A DNA stretch of 64,000 bases, taken from Roseiarcus sp963794155 (lineage in GTDB: Bacteria; Pseudomonadota; Alphaproteobacteria; Rhizobiales; Beijerinckiaceae). The stretch covers positions 1 through 64,000 of the forward strand of contig CAWCCX010000009.1 in the NCBI GenBank assembly GCA_963794155.1. The letters are read 5' to 3'. Numbering within the stretch: the first letter of the stretch is position 1; each line of letters opens with the position of its first letter. The notes below the pieces were generated by a model. That model saw nothing but the letters and a program-made list of their open reading frames with translations. It had not been told where the DNA came from and searched no databases. The translations under genes were made by a program, and so were the position numbers. Below are positions 28,031 to 36,156 of the stretch, one piece after another.

Positions 28031-29043
28031 ATGAACGGCAGGGGTCTGAGTCGTCTAGAGCGCGTCGAGCTACGAAACATCTGGCTGTCTGAAGCGACTG
28101 ACTTCACACCTTGGCTCGCAAAGAAAGAAAATCTCGACATTCTTGGTGAAACGCTCGGTATCGACCTTGAGTTGGAGGCCCAGGAACGACCCGTCGGCCC
28201 ATTTCGCGCGGATATCCTTTGCAAAGACGTCGGAACGGACCGCTGGGTACTGATCGAGAACCAGTTGGAACGCACAGACCACAACCACCTGGGCCAGTTA
28301 CTCACATATGCCTCAGGTCTTGAGGCAGTCACCATCGTTTGGATCGCTGCCCGCTTCACGGAGGAGCATCGCTCCACCTTGGACTGGCTGAACCGCATCA
28401 CGGACAACAGCTTTCGATTTTTTGGTCTAGAAGTCGAACTTTGGCGAATAGGCGATTCTCCCGCCGCGCCCAAGTTCAATGTCGTATCAAAACCAAATGA
28501 CTGGTCTCAGTCCGTCGCGCAAGCGGCACGAGCGATCGATGATGCTGAGCTCTCCGAAACGCGAATCATGCAGCGGAGCTATTGGGAGGGACTACAGGGG
28601 ATTCTCAATCGGATAGGCGGGGCTGTCTCGGGAAACAGACGTCCTCAACCGCAGTCTTGGATGCCTTATCCGATAGGACGGAATAGCTTCCATCTGGGAG
28701 CAGATATGAATCGACGCAAAAAGCAGGCTCGTGCCTATCTTTACATCTCAATGATAAGGCGAAGAGTTATTTCAAGTTTCTCGAGCGTCAAAAGGAGGCG
28801 ATCGAGAAGGAACTTGGCTATCCGCTTGAGTGGGAGGAACTGTCGTCGCGACGCGATTCCCGTATCTCCTCTTATCTGACTAACATTGACGTCGAAGACG
28901 AAAGCGATTGGCCGCGTCAACACGAATGGCTCGCAAGTAGACTGAACGATTTGCACCGTGTGTTCGCCCGCCGCGTAGCGGCATTAGATCCTGATGCTTT
29001 GACGGCAGAGAGCGACGAGCGGGACAACGACCCTCGTTCTTAA
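28031..29043 (+). pseudogene. DUF4268 protein with PD-(D/E)XK-like core, frameshifted
   Basis: The N-terminal part contains a nuclease-like core: PVGPFRADILCKD then WVLIENQLERTDHNHLGQLLTYASGL, resembling the D-x(n)-E-x-Q motif of PD-(D/E)XK proteins. It is followed by the DUF4268 region (WLNRITDNSFRFFGLEVELW). The expected C-terminus (NDKAKSYFKFLERQKEAIEK, LEWEELSSRRDSRISSY, DESDWPRQHEWLA) is in the next frame from about 28738 and runs to a TAA at 29041. One indel thus shortens the product. GGAGGG precedes the ATG. Lower GC and rarer codons than the neighbours suggest horizontal origin. Such proteins are often near restriction or defence genes, but none is here. Confidence 0.8.
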
Positions 29044-29050
29044 CGGCTCC

Positions 29051-30253
29051 TCACACAATCCCCAGCGCCTTGCCGGCCTCGGTGAAGGCCGACACTGCAA
29101 AGTCGATATCCTGCGAGTTGAGCGCCGCCGACATCTGCGTGCGGATGCGCGCCGCGCCCTTGGGCACCACCGGAAAGAAGAAACCGGCGACGAACACGCC
29201 GAGATCGTCGAGCGCCTGCGCCAGATTTTGCGCCAGCCGCGCGTCTCCCAGTATCACCGGAATGATCGGCGTTTCGCCGGGCAGAACCTTGAAGCCCGCC
29301 TTCTCGATCCCGGCGCGAAACCGGCGCGCATGCGCTTGCAAAAGATCGCGCCGGTCGTCGGCGCCAATCGCGATCTCGAGCGCCTTGAGCGCCCCGGCGG
29401 CGATCGGGGGAGCAAGCGAATTCGAGAACAGGTAGGGCCGCGCACGCTGGCGCAAAAGATCGACAATCGGCTGCGCGGCGGCAACAAAGCCGCCCATGCC
29501 GCCGCCGAGCGTCTTGCCGAACGTGCCGGTGACGATATCGACACGGTCACCGGCGCCGGTCAGCGCCGGCGTGCCGCGCCCCTTCTCGCCCAGATGCCCG
29601 GTCGCGTGGCAATCGTCGACCAGCACCAGCGCGCCATAATTGTCGGCGAGGGCGCAAATCTCTTTCAGCTTGGCGAGATAGCCGTCCATCGAGAACACGC
29701 CGTCGGTGGCGATGAGCTTGAACCGCGCGCCGGCGGCGTCCGCTTCTTTGAGGCGCTCCTCGAGCTCGTTCATGTCCGAATTGGCGAAGCGATAGCGCTT
29801 GGCCTTCGAAAGACGGACGCCGTCGATGATCGAAGCGTGGTTGAGGCTGTCGGAGATGATCGCGTCCGCTTCGTCGAGCAGCGGCTCGAACACCCCGCCG
29901 TTGGCGTCGAAGCAGGCGGCGAACACGATCGCGTCGTCCTTGCCGAGGTGTTTCGCGATCGCCTGTTCGAGCTCGCGGTGCAAGGTCTGCGCGCCGCAGA
30001 TGAAGCGCACCGAGGCCATTCCGAAGCCGAATTCGTCCATCGCGGTCTTCGCCGCGGCGATGAGCTCGGGGTGGTCGGCGAGGCCGAGGTAATTGTTGGC
30101 GCAGAGATTGACGGCCTCGCGCTCGCCTTTCGGCCCGGCGACTCGGATCCGCCCGCCCTGCGGTCCGGTCAGGAGGCGCTCGCGCTTGAACAGGCCCGCG
30201 GCCTCGATGTCGCTGAGGGTCGCGCGGAGGTGGTCGAGAAAGGCTGCGGTCAT
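29051..30253 (-). CDS. kbl: Glycine C-acetyltransferase (2-amino-3-ketobutyrate CoA ligase)
   Basis: This PLP enzyme of the alpha-oxoamine synthase family converts 2-amino-3-ketobutyrate plus CoA to glycine and acetyl-CoA, the second step of threonine degradation after Tdh. It has 400 residues, full length. Visible features are NLCANNYLGLADHPELI, the LVDDCHATGHLGEKGRG block that stacks and binds PLP, and the Schiff-base Lys in TGTFGKTLGGGMGGF (about residue 245). It normally forms an operon with tdh; here the next gene downstream is an unrelated frameshifted gene on the other strand. Confidence 0.96.
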   Translation of the reverse strand: MTAAFLDHLRATLSDIEAAGLFKRERLLTGPQGGRIRVAGPKGEREAVNLCANNYLGLADHPELIAAAKTAMDEFGFGMASVRFICGAQTLHRELEQAIAKHLGKDDAIVFAACFDANGGVFEPLLDEADAIISDSLNHASIIDGVRLSKAKRYRFANSDMNELEERLKEADAAGARFKLIATDGVFSMDGYLAKLKEICALADNYGALVLVDDCHATGHLGEKGRGTPALTGAGDRVDIVTGTFGKTLGGGMGGFVAAAQPIVDLLRQRARPYLFSNSLAPPIAAGALKALEIAIGADDRRDLLQAHARRFRAGIEKAGFKVLPGETPIIPVILGDARLAQNLAQALDDLGVFVAGFFFPVVPKGAARIRTQMSAALNSQDIDFAVSAFTEAGKALGIV

Positions 30254-30514
30254 GGGTTGGTCCCGTTCATGTCAGCTTGGCGCGGAAAAAGACGCAGGTC
30301 GATGGCCCCGGACGAATTCAGCCGTCTGGACAGGACGCATCCAACCAACGCGCTTCTGCAAACGTTTCGGGAAGCGTTACCACTCTTCATCACAAGTTTG
30401 TGAACGGATCACCTGCGTCACATGTGTGTCAGATACTTGCGCGATGCGTGATAACTGGGCAGATTAGGGTTAATTTGCCGCGCGGAGCGGGCGCGCCTCA
30501 GGGGAGTCGACGCG

Positions 30515-31297
30515 ATGACAAAAACTCGATCCGTAGTCCTGGCGGCCCTCTCGGGACTGGCCTTTGTCGGCCTTGGCGAATCCGCCGGAGCGGTCGCACC
30601 CGTCACTACCACCTCGGGCGACATTGTCACCCTCACGTTCACCGGAATCGTAAGCTCTTCGAACGATCCCGGTGGGATATTCGGATGCACCGGCGACGCC
30701 TGCACGAACGAACCTTACGACGGTGATACCTACACCGCGGTCTTTACGTTCAACACCGGCGTCGGATACACTGCCGACTATCCAGGCTCGTTAGTATACG
30801 CGAATGGAGGGTCGTCGCTGCCCCCGGACATAGAGTTCGGCAACCCGCCCGCGCCACCGCCCACCCCCCTCGTTGGCGACGCCACCGTAACCGTCAATGG
30901 CGAGACCTATAACCTGGGCGGCAGCTATTATGCCCTTCTGCAAAACAGCAGCTCGGGAGAGGTGCCAAACGCCTTACCTTACACTCTGGAAGCCGACGTC
31001 TACGACGCAAATGGCAACATCATATATGGCCAAGCCACAACCACCACAGATCCCCCGCAGTTCCCGGTTTCGATAACCACGCCGTTTTCGGCCGACTTTG
31101 GCGAGGCCGCCTATTCGTATATCAATTTTGATTGCACAAGCGGGACTTGCCTCGGATCGATCGATGGCGACATGACGGTGAGCTTGGTCAACGACTCCGC
31201 CGTCCCGGAACCCTCGACCTGGGTGATGATGGGCGTCGGCTTTGCGGGTCTTGGCTTTGCCGGCTATCGCAGGGCGAGGACCGCCACGGCGGCCTGA
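30515..31297 (+). CDS. PEP-CTERM sorting-signal exported protein
   Basis: This 260-residue secreted protein has a signal peptide (MTKTRSVVLAALSGLAFVGL, likely cut near GAVA). The middle is Thr/Gly/Asp/Pro-rich and beta-type, with two possible disulfides (GCTGDACTNEP; DCTSGTCLG). The C-terminus is VPEPSTWVMMGVGFAGLGFA followed by GYRRART: the PEP motif, transmembrane helix and Arg-rich tail recognised by exosortase. It is likely to be processed to the cell surface or extracellular matrix. No exosortase or polysaccharide genes are in the window. Specific role unknown. Confidence 0.9.
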   Translation: MTKTRSVVLAALSGLAFVGLGESAGAVAPVTTTSGDIVTLTFTGIVSSSNDPGGIFGCTGDACTNEPYDGDTYTAVFTFNTGVGYTADYPGSLVYANGGSSLPPDIEFGNPPAPPPTPLVGDATVTVNGETYNLGGSYYALLQNSSSGEVPNALPYTLEADVYDANGNIIYGQATTTTDPPQFPVSITTPFSADFGEAAYSYINFDCTSGTCLGSIDGDMTVSLVNDSAVPEPSTWVMMGVGFAGLGFAGYRRARTATAA

Positions 31298-31354
31298 CCG
31301 AGAGCGCCTGAAACGGCCGCGGCGCGGGTCGACCGAGGCGTAGCCGGGCCGCCG

Positions 31355-31840
31355 TTATTGACCCATGTGGATGAAAATCTCGTAGCGCCCGTTGCTGAGC
31401 GTGATCCCGGCCTGCTCAGCGTTCAGGCGCATGACGACGCCGTGGTTGTTCTGAAGCCAGAGTTCGCCGTTCGCGAGCGTCGAGATAGCGAGATTGCCGT
31501 TGCCCTGAATCCATGCGCCCGGGAACTGCGAGACATCGCTGAGCTTATAGACCTCGCCCGAGGCCTCAGTCGTCGCAATGGCGCCGAGGCCGTTGAGCGA
31601 GCCGATCACCGTGAACGGATAGCTCTTGCCCCTGAAGGCCAGGGTTCCGCTTCCGACCCCGGTTCCCGACACAAAGAATTGCGTCATCGTCACATGGCCC
31701 GACGGCTTGAGGCCGCGGATGCTCGCCTCGGTCGGGACGCCTGAAGGCGGGGTCTCGCAGCCGGCGAGCGGCAGAAAGCTCAAGGAAGCGAGCGCGGCCG
31801 CGAATGCGGGCGAGCGGATGATCTCAGCGACGGAACGCAT
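31355..31840 (-). CDS. Putative lipoprotein, conserved hypothetical
   Basis: The N-terminal hydrophobic segment ends in the lipobox LPLAGC (Cys near residue 28), predicting a lipid-anchored periplasmic protein of about 161 residues. The mature part has repeated beta-strand patterns (GSGTLAFRGKSYPFTVIGSL; NGELWLQNNHGVVMRLN) and ends IFIHMGQ. I start at MRSVAEIIRSPAF (31840) because the upstream codons lack signal character. No catalytic motif is seen. Confidence 0.8.
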   Translation of the reverse strand: MRSVAEIIRSPAFAAALASLSFLPLAGCETPPSGVPTEASIRGLKPSGHVTMTQFFVSGTGVGSGTLAFRGKSYPFTVIGSLNGLGAIATTEASGEVYKLSDVSQFPGAWIQGNGNLAISTLANGELWLQNNHGVVMRLNAEQAGITLSNGRYEIFIHMGQ

Positions 31841-31916
31841 GATCTTGCCCCTTGATCGAGCCGCGCCGGAGCAGCCCGGCGCTTCCCGACAGCTTCTCGT
31901 CAACGCCCGCCGACGC

Positions 31917-32021
31917 CTAGAGCTTTCGGCGATTCGGTCGAATCGCCGAGGCTCTAGATTTCCTTGATTTCGCGCGCTTTTCGCGAAAAACCGGTTCCCA
32001 CTTTTTCGCAGCGCGCTCTAG
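31917..32021. repeat. Dispersed palindromic element
   Basis: It consists of a near-perfect hairpin, CTAGAGCTTTCGGCGATTCG (31917-31936) against 31939-31957, followed by TTTTCGCGAAAAACCGGTTC then CCACTTTTTCGCAGCGCGCTCTAG. The second part resembles intergenic repeats widespread in rhizobia-like genomes. The last bases (CTAG) overlap the trmN6 stop codon at 32018-32020, so the element ends that gene. Confidence 0.7.
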
Positions 32022-32824
32022 GCGCCCCAAGGGAGCAGCGCCTCGCCGCGGTGGATGGCGTCCGCCTCGGCGGTCAGGCGGCCGTCGGCCTCGTGCAGGA
32101 TCAAGGCCGGGGCAATGCGCAGGGGAGCTTTCGAACCTTTCACGCCGGAGATCAGCAGCCGATGGGCGCCGGCGCCGGCCGACGGATGGACAGGCAGGAG
32201 CGCGAGCGCGCCCAGCCGGCGCTCGAGCGCGGCCAGGATTGCGGCGAGCGCGTCGGGGCGGTGGATCATCACGAACCGGCCGCCCGGCGCGAGGAGAGCG
32301 AGCGAGGCCCGAATCCAGGCTTCGAGTGTCGCGCCGCCCTCCGCGGGCGCGAGGACATGGGCCCGCGCCCGGCCCGGGTCCGGGGAGACGCGAACGGCGC
32401 GGGCATCGAAGAACGGCGGGTTGGTGACGACGCAATCGGCCGTTTCGCCGGCAAGTCCGGCCGCGCGTCGCGCGCTGGGGTTGAACACGTCGAGCCTGAG
32501 AACGCGCGCGCGCCCGGAAAGTTGGTTGCGTTCGGCGTTGATCTCGGCAAGGCGCGCCAGATCCGGATCGACCTCGATCAGATCGACGACCGCCCTCGGG
32601 GAGCGCTGCGCCAGCGCCAACCCGACCGCGCCCACGCCTGAGCCGACGTCGGCGATCCGGCCGTCCGGCGCGCCTGCCGCCGCGGCGAGCAGAGCAGCGT
32701 CCGTCCCGACCCGGTGACCCCCTTTCGGCTGGACGAGCGCGAGCCTGCCGCCAAGCCAGCGGTCGAGCGTGAGCCCGTCGGCGATCGGATCGCTGTCCAG
32801 CCCCGGCGACGGCTCAGGCATCAC
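32018..32824 (-). CDS. tRNA1(Val) (adenine(37)-N6)-methyltransferase-like protein
   Basis: This SAM-dependent methyltransferase of the TrmN6/YfiC group has 268 residues. The SAM site is DVGSGVGAVGLALAQR, followed by an acidic VDLIEVDPDLA strand end. The catalytic NPPF motif is in CVVTNPPFFDARAV, as expected for adenine-N6 methylation. HRVGTDAALLAAA near the N-terminus is typical of the family. It overlaps the upstream DUF2007 gene by 11 bases, indicating one operon. The exact tRNA target is inferred from the family. Confidence 0.9.
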   Translation of the reverse strand: MMPEPSPGLDSDPIADGLTLDRWLGGRLALVQPKGGHRVGTDAALLAAAAGAPDGRIADVGSGVGAVGLALAQRSPRAVVDLIEVDPDLARLAEINAERNQLSGRARVLRLDVFNPSARRAAGLAGETADCVVTNPPFFDARAVRVSPDPGRARAHVLAPAEGGATLEAWIRASLALLAPGGRFVMIHRPDALAAILAALERRLGALALLPVHPSAGAGAHRLLISGVKGSKAPLRIAPALILHEADGRLTAEADAIHRGEALLPWGA

Positions 32825-33038
32825 GCAATTCCCCCGCGAGGCCGGCTTCGGCGATGACGCGGCGCGCCCGTCCCTGTTCGCGCGCGTCGACCAGAATCCG
32901 CCTCGGCAGGAAGCCGAGCGATCCTTCGACCGCGGCCATATGCTGGTCGGCGACGAAATAGCCGATTCGTTCGGCGGTCAGGATCGATTCGATGACGCTG
33001 ATGAGGACGAGATCGTTGGTGCGCACGATTTCGACCAA
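32814..33038 (-). CDS. DUF2007 domain protein
   Basis: This small protein of 74 residues begins VEIVRTNDLVLISVIESILT and contains GIGYFVADQHMAAVEGSLGF followed by LPRRILVDAREQGRARRVI, the DUF2007 pattern, annotated in databases as a putative signal-transducing or PII-like small domain. I start at the TTG at 33038, six bases after GAGG; in-frame codons further upstream overlap the divergent promoter and do not look coding. It is cotranscribed with trmN6 and divergent from the polyprenyl synthetase gene, an arrangement I recall as common in Hyphomicrobiales. Confidence 0.85.
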   Translation of the reverse strand: MVEIVRTNDLVLISVIESILTAERIGYFVADQHMAAVEGSLGFLPRRILVDAREQGRARRVIAEAGLAGELRDA

Positions 33039-33120
33039 AATGGACCTCGATTGGCTCTCTTGCCGCCTCGTATCGCCGTCTTTATGGTCGAGCCGCGGGA
33101 TCTGGCAAGGGAAGCGTCGC

Positions 33121-34134
33121 GTGGGAGTCGTCATTCCGCTTGAAGAAAAGTCGGTCGATCGTCTGATCGAACCGCTGACGACGCTCGTCGCCGACGATAT
33201 GGCCAGGGTCAATCAGACCATTCTGTCGCGCACGGGATCGGAAGTGACGATGATCCCCGAAATCGCCAACCACCTCATTTCCTCGGGCGGCAAGCGGCTG
33301 AGGCCGATCCTGACCCTGGCGACCGCGGGCCTTTGCGGCTATTCCGGCGACGGCCACATCAAACTCGCCGCCGCGGTCGAATTCATGCACACCGCGACGC
33401 TTCTGCACGATGACGTGGTCGACGAGAGCGACATGCGCCGTGGACGAGAGGCCGCACGGGTGCTGTGGGGCAACGAGGCGAGCGTGCTCGTCGGCGATTT
33501 CCTCCTCGGCCAGGCGTTCAGGATGATGGTCGAAGTCGGTTCACTGCCCTGCCTCGACGTGCTGTCCAGCGCTGCAGTGGTGATCGCCGAGGGCGAAGTG
33601 ATGCAGCTTAACGCCGCCAAGGACACCGAAACGACCGAGGACGCCTATCTCGCTGTCATCCGGGCCAAGACCGCGGCGCTGTTCGCCGCCGCCTGCGAGG
33701 TCGGGCCCACCCTCGCCGGCCGCGCAAAAGCGGAGATCGCCGCCTGTCGGGGCTACGGCGCCAATCTGGGCATCGCCTTTCAGCTTATCGACGACGCGCT
33801 CGACTACGGCGGCTCGTCGGCAAAGCTCGGAAAGAATGTCGGCGATGACTTTCGCGAAGGCAAGATCACGTTGCCGGTGGTGCTGTCGTTCCGGCGCGGG
33901 GCGACGCATGAACGCGAATTCTGGCGCCGGACGCTGGAGAAGGGCGAGGTCGTCGACGGCGATCTTGAGACCGCGCTGGCGACGATGAAGAAGCATCGCG
34001 CGCTCGAAGACACGATCGAACGCGCCCGCCATTATGGCGCGATGGCGCGCGACGCACTCGAATTGTTCGCCGCCTCGCCCTGGAAGCACGCCCTGCGCGA
34101 CGCAGTCGAATTCGCCATCAGCCGGGCGCATTGA
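33121..34134 (+). CDS. ispB: Polyprenyl (octa/decaprenyl) diphosphate synthase
   Basis: This trans-prenyltransferase makes the ubiquinone side chain by adding isopentenyl units. Both Asp-rich motifs are clear: LLHDDVVDESDMRRG and FQLIDDALDYGG. SSGGKRLRPIL is the diphosphate-binding block. I start at GTG 33121 (MGVVIPLEEKSVDRL) after AAGGGAAG; the frame upstream (from 32992) runs through the divergent promoter. 337 residues, normal. Chain length (Q8, Q10) is not readable with certainty; Q10 would be usual in this group. Confidence 0.93.
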   Translation: MGVVIPLEEKSVDRLIEPLTTLVADDMARVNQTILSRTGSEVTMIPEIANHLISSGGKRLRPILTLATAGLCGYSGDGHIKLAAAVEFMHTATLLHDDVVDESDMRRGREAARVLWGNEASVLVGDFLLGQAFRMMVEVGSLPCLDVLSSAAVVIAEGEVMQLNAAKDTETTEDAYLAVIRAKTAALFAAACEVGPTLAGRAKAEIAACRGYGANLGIAFQLIDDALDYGGSSAKLGKNVGDDFREGKITLPVVLSFRRGATHEREFWRRTLEKGEVVDGDLETALATMKKHRALEDTIERARHYGAMARDALELFAASPWKHALRDAVEFAISRAH

Positions 34135-34186
34135 AGCGGGAGCCTTGCGCGGCCTAAGAATATTGATGACCGGCGCACCCCTTTGA

Positions 34187-34200
34187 TGTAACATGTTACA
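34187..34200 (+). promoter_or_regulatory. Palindromic operator of the mazEF-like module
   Basis: TGTAACATGTTACA is a perfect 14-bp palindrome ending 14 bases before the antitoxin ATG. Toxin-antitoxin operons are usually repressed by the antitoxin binding such a site over the promoter; the link here is inference. Confidence 0.7.
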
Positions 34201-34214
34201 CGAACAGAGGTTCA

Positions 34215-34439
34215 ATGCCCCGCGTGTCCCGAAAGCCTGTTTCGCCGCCAAAGCGAATGGCGAACTATCGCCAGCGAATGCGGGCGGCTGGGCTTCGACC
34301 GGTGCAGATATGGGTTCCGGACACTAGAGCTCGTGGTTTTGTTGAAGCGTGCCGACGGCAAGCTCGCGCCGTCGCCGCCGCGGATCCAGCGGGCGATGAG
34401 ATCATGCGCTTTGTCGCCAGCGTTTATGAGTGGCCCTAG
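34215..34439 (+). CDS. MazE-like antitoxin (DUF3018 type)
   Basis: This basic protein of 74 residues begins MPRVSRKPVSPPKRMANYRQ and continues RMRAAGLRPVQIWVPDTRARGFVEACRRQA, the pattern of DUF3018/antitoxin MazE-like proteins that precede a mazF gene. AGAGG lies just before the ATG. The C-terminus (IMRFVASVYEW) would bind and neutralise the toxin. It is followed after six bases by mazF. Confidence 0.85.
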   Translation: MPRVSRKPVSPPKRMANYRQRMRAAGLRPVQIWVPDTRARGFVEACRRQARAVAAADPAGDEIMRFVASVYEWP

Positions 34440-34445
34440 GCGACC

Positions 34446-34771
34446 ATGCGCCGCGGGCAATTCGTAACGGTTGCGGCGCCTGGCGACTATGGCAAGCCGC
34501 GACCGGCGCTCGTGGTCCAAAGCGATCTGTTCGACGAACTTCCTTCGGTCGTCGTTTGCCCGCTAACGACCACGCTGCGTCACGACGCGGACCAGTTCCG
34601 GCTCGACGTCGCGCCGTCGCCGCACAATGGCTTGCGCGAGCCTCGCAGATCGCGATCGACAAGATCACCGTCGTGCCAGCCGCCAAGATCGGCATGGCGA
34701 TCGGCAGCGCCGATGACGCCCTTCTTTTGCGGGTCAACCGCGCCCTGGCGCTCTTCCTCAGCGTCGTCTGA
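34446..34771 (+). pseudogene. MazF/PemK-type mRNA interferase toxin, frameshifted
   Basis: The first part, MRRGQFVTVAAPGDYGKPRP then ALVVQSDLFDELPSVVVCPLTTTL, is the conserved MazF N-terminal half with the RG and GKPRPALVVQ motifs. The expected continuation (SQIAIDKITVVPAAKIGMAI then LLLRVNRALALFLSVV) is found in another frame, so an indel lies near 34635-34643 (GCGCGAGCCTCG). The frame-0 product instead ends in an Arg/Ser-rich stretch. The toxin is therefore probably inactive, which fits survival of a module with an intact antitoxin. A sequence error is the alternative. Confidence 0.85.
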
Positions 34772-34819
34772 GCGAAAGGGCGCTGGGCGGCCGGCCCGTC
34801 GTTTCGCCTCGCGACGCCG

Positions 34820-36007
34820 TCAGCCGACATATTCGCGCCGGTAGCGCGGCCCGAGGGTGGTCAGCACGTGATAGCCGATCGTCCCGCTACGGGCCGCGAA
34901 GTCGTCGAGGTCCGCCGACGAACCGAAAAACTCGACCCGATCTCCTGGTCGCGCAGCGTCTTCGGGTAGGTCGGTCACGTCCACGATCGTCAGGTCCATC
35001 GATACGCGGCCGACCAGCGGGCAGCTGCGGCCGCCGATCGTGACGTCGGCGCCCGGCTTTGAATCTGTCGCGCCGGCGCCGCGCGGCAACCCGTCGGCGT
35101 AGCCGGAGAGCAGGGTCGCAAGCCGCGTGCGGCGTTTGGCGGTCCATTGGGCGTTGTAGCCGCAGGTCATGCCGGCCTCGATCCAGCGCGTCTGCTGGAT
35201 GGCGACAGTCAGCGTCACCACCGGACGCATCGGGGTCGGACGGCCCGGGATGGGATTGCCGCCATAGAGCGCATAGCCCGGCCGCGCGAGGTCGTAGATC
35301 GGACTTGCCGCCAGGAACATCCCCGACGAATTGGCAAGCGAAGCCCGCAGGCTCGGGAAGGCCGCGCGGGCGGCTTCGAATCGGTCGATCTGGGCCGCGT
35401 TGACAGGGTCATCCGGAATTTCCGCCGAAACGAAATGGCTCATCAGCAAATCGGCCCCGCTGGCCCCGCCGTGGGTCTCCATCGCCCCCCGCAACCGGGA
35501 GAGCGAATCGAAGCCGAGACGGTTCATGCCGGTGTCGAGATGCAGCGCGCATGGGCTGGTCTGGCCGCGCCGCACCGCGTATGCCGACCAGCGCGCGAGC
35601 TCCTCCTCGCCGCCGATCACCGGCGCCAGGCGATATTGCACGTAGTCGTCCGGCTCGGGGCCGCTCTCGAGACCGTTGAGCGCGTAAACCGCCGCTCCCG
35701 CCGGCAGAGCGCGACGCGCCGCAAGCCCTTCGCTGAAATGGGCGACGAAGAACACGCGGGCGCCGGCCGCCCAGAGTGCGGGAGCAGCCTCGGAAACGCC
35801 GACCCCATAGGCGTCGGCCTTGATCACGGCGGCGCACCGTCCGGGCGCAGCGCGGCGGGCGAGCTGTCGCCAGTTGTCGGCGAGCGCGCCAAGGTCGACG
35901 GTGACACGCCCGGCCTGTCCAGGCGCTGCCCGGTCAGCCGAGCGCGGCTCATTTCTGGTTAAGGCCGAGGCGGGCGCGGCGTCCGGCGGCGGAGGCGCGA
36001 AGGTCAT
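34820..36007 (-). CDS. alr: Alanine racemase
   Basis: This fold-type III PLP enzyme interconverts L- and D-alanine for peptidoglycan. The PLP Lys63 is in AAVIKADAYGVG. The second catalytic base Tyr is in GMTCGYNAQW, and LHLDTGMNRLGF and SMDLTIVDVTDLP are family motifs. 395 residues including an Ala/Pro-rich N-terminal extension of about 30; a later start is possible. The gene is convergent with the mazEF-like pair. Confidence 0.95.
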   Translation of the reverse strand: MTFAPPPPDAAPASALTRNEPRSADRAAPGQAGRVTVDLGALADNWRQLARRAAPGRCAAVIKADAYGVGVSEAAPALWAAGARVFFVAHFSEGLAARRALPAGAAVYALNGLESGPEPDDYVQYRLAPVIGGEEELARWSAYAVRRGQTSPCALHLDTGMNRLGFDSLSRLRGAMETHGGASGADLLMSHFVSAEIPDDPVNAAQIDRFEAARAAFPSLRASLANSSGMFLAASPIYDLARPGYALYGGNPIPGRPTPMRPVVTLTVAIQQTRWIEAGMTCGYNAQWTAKRRTRLATLLSGYADGLPRGAGATDSKPGADVTIGGRSCPLVGRVSMDLTIVDVTDLPEDAARPGDRVEFFGSSADLDDFAARSGTIGYHVLTTLGPRYRREYVG

Positions 36008-36156
36008 GTGAGCCTTGGATTATGCGCGCGCCGGCGGGCGCGAGCAAGACGCCGCACAATACCTTGCCTGCGCCTCGTTTTCGCCGCGGTCGCTAGCAAA
36101 GAGCGCGCAAGCGCGGTACATCGCGCGTGACGGCCGGTTGCAAGGCGGACGATTCG

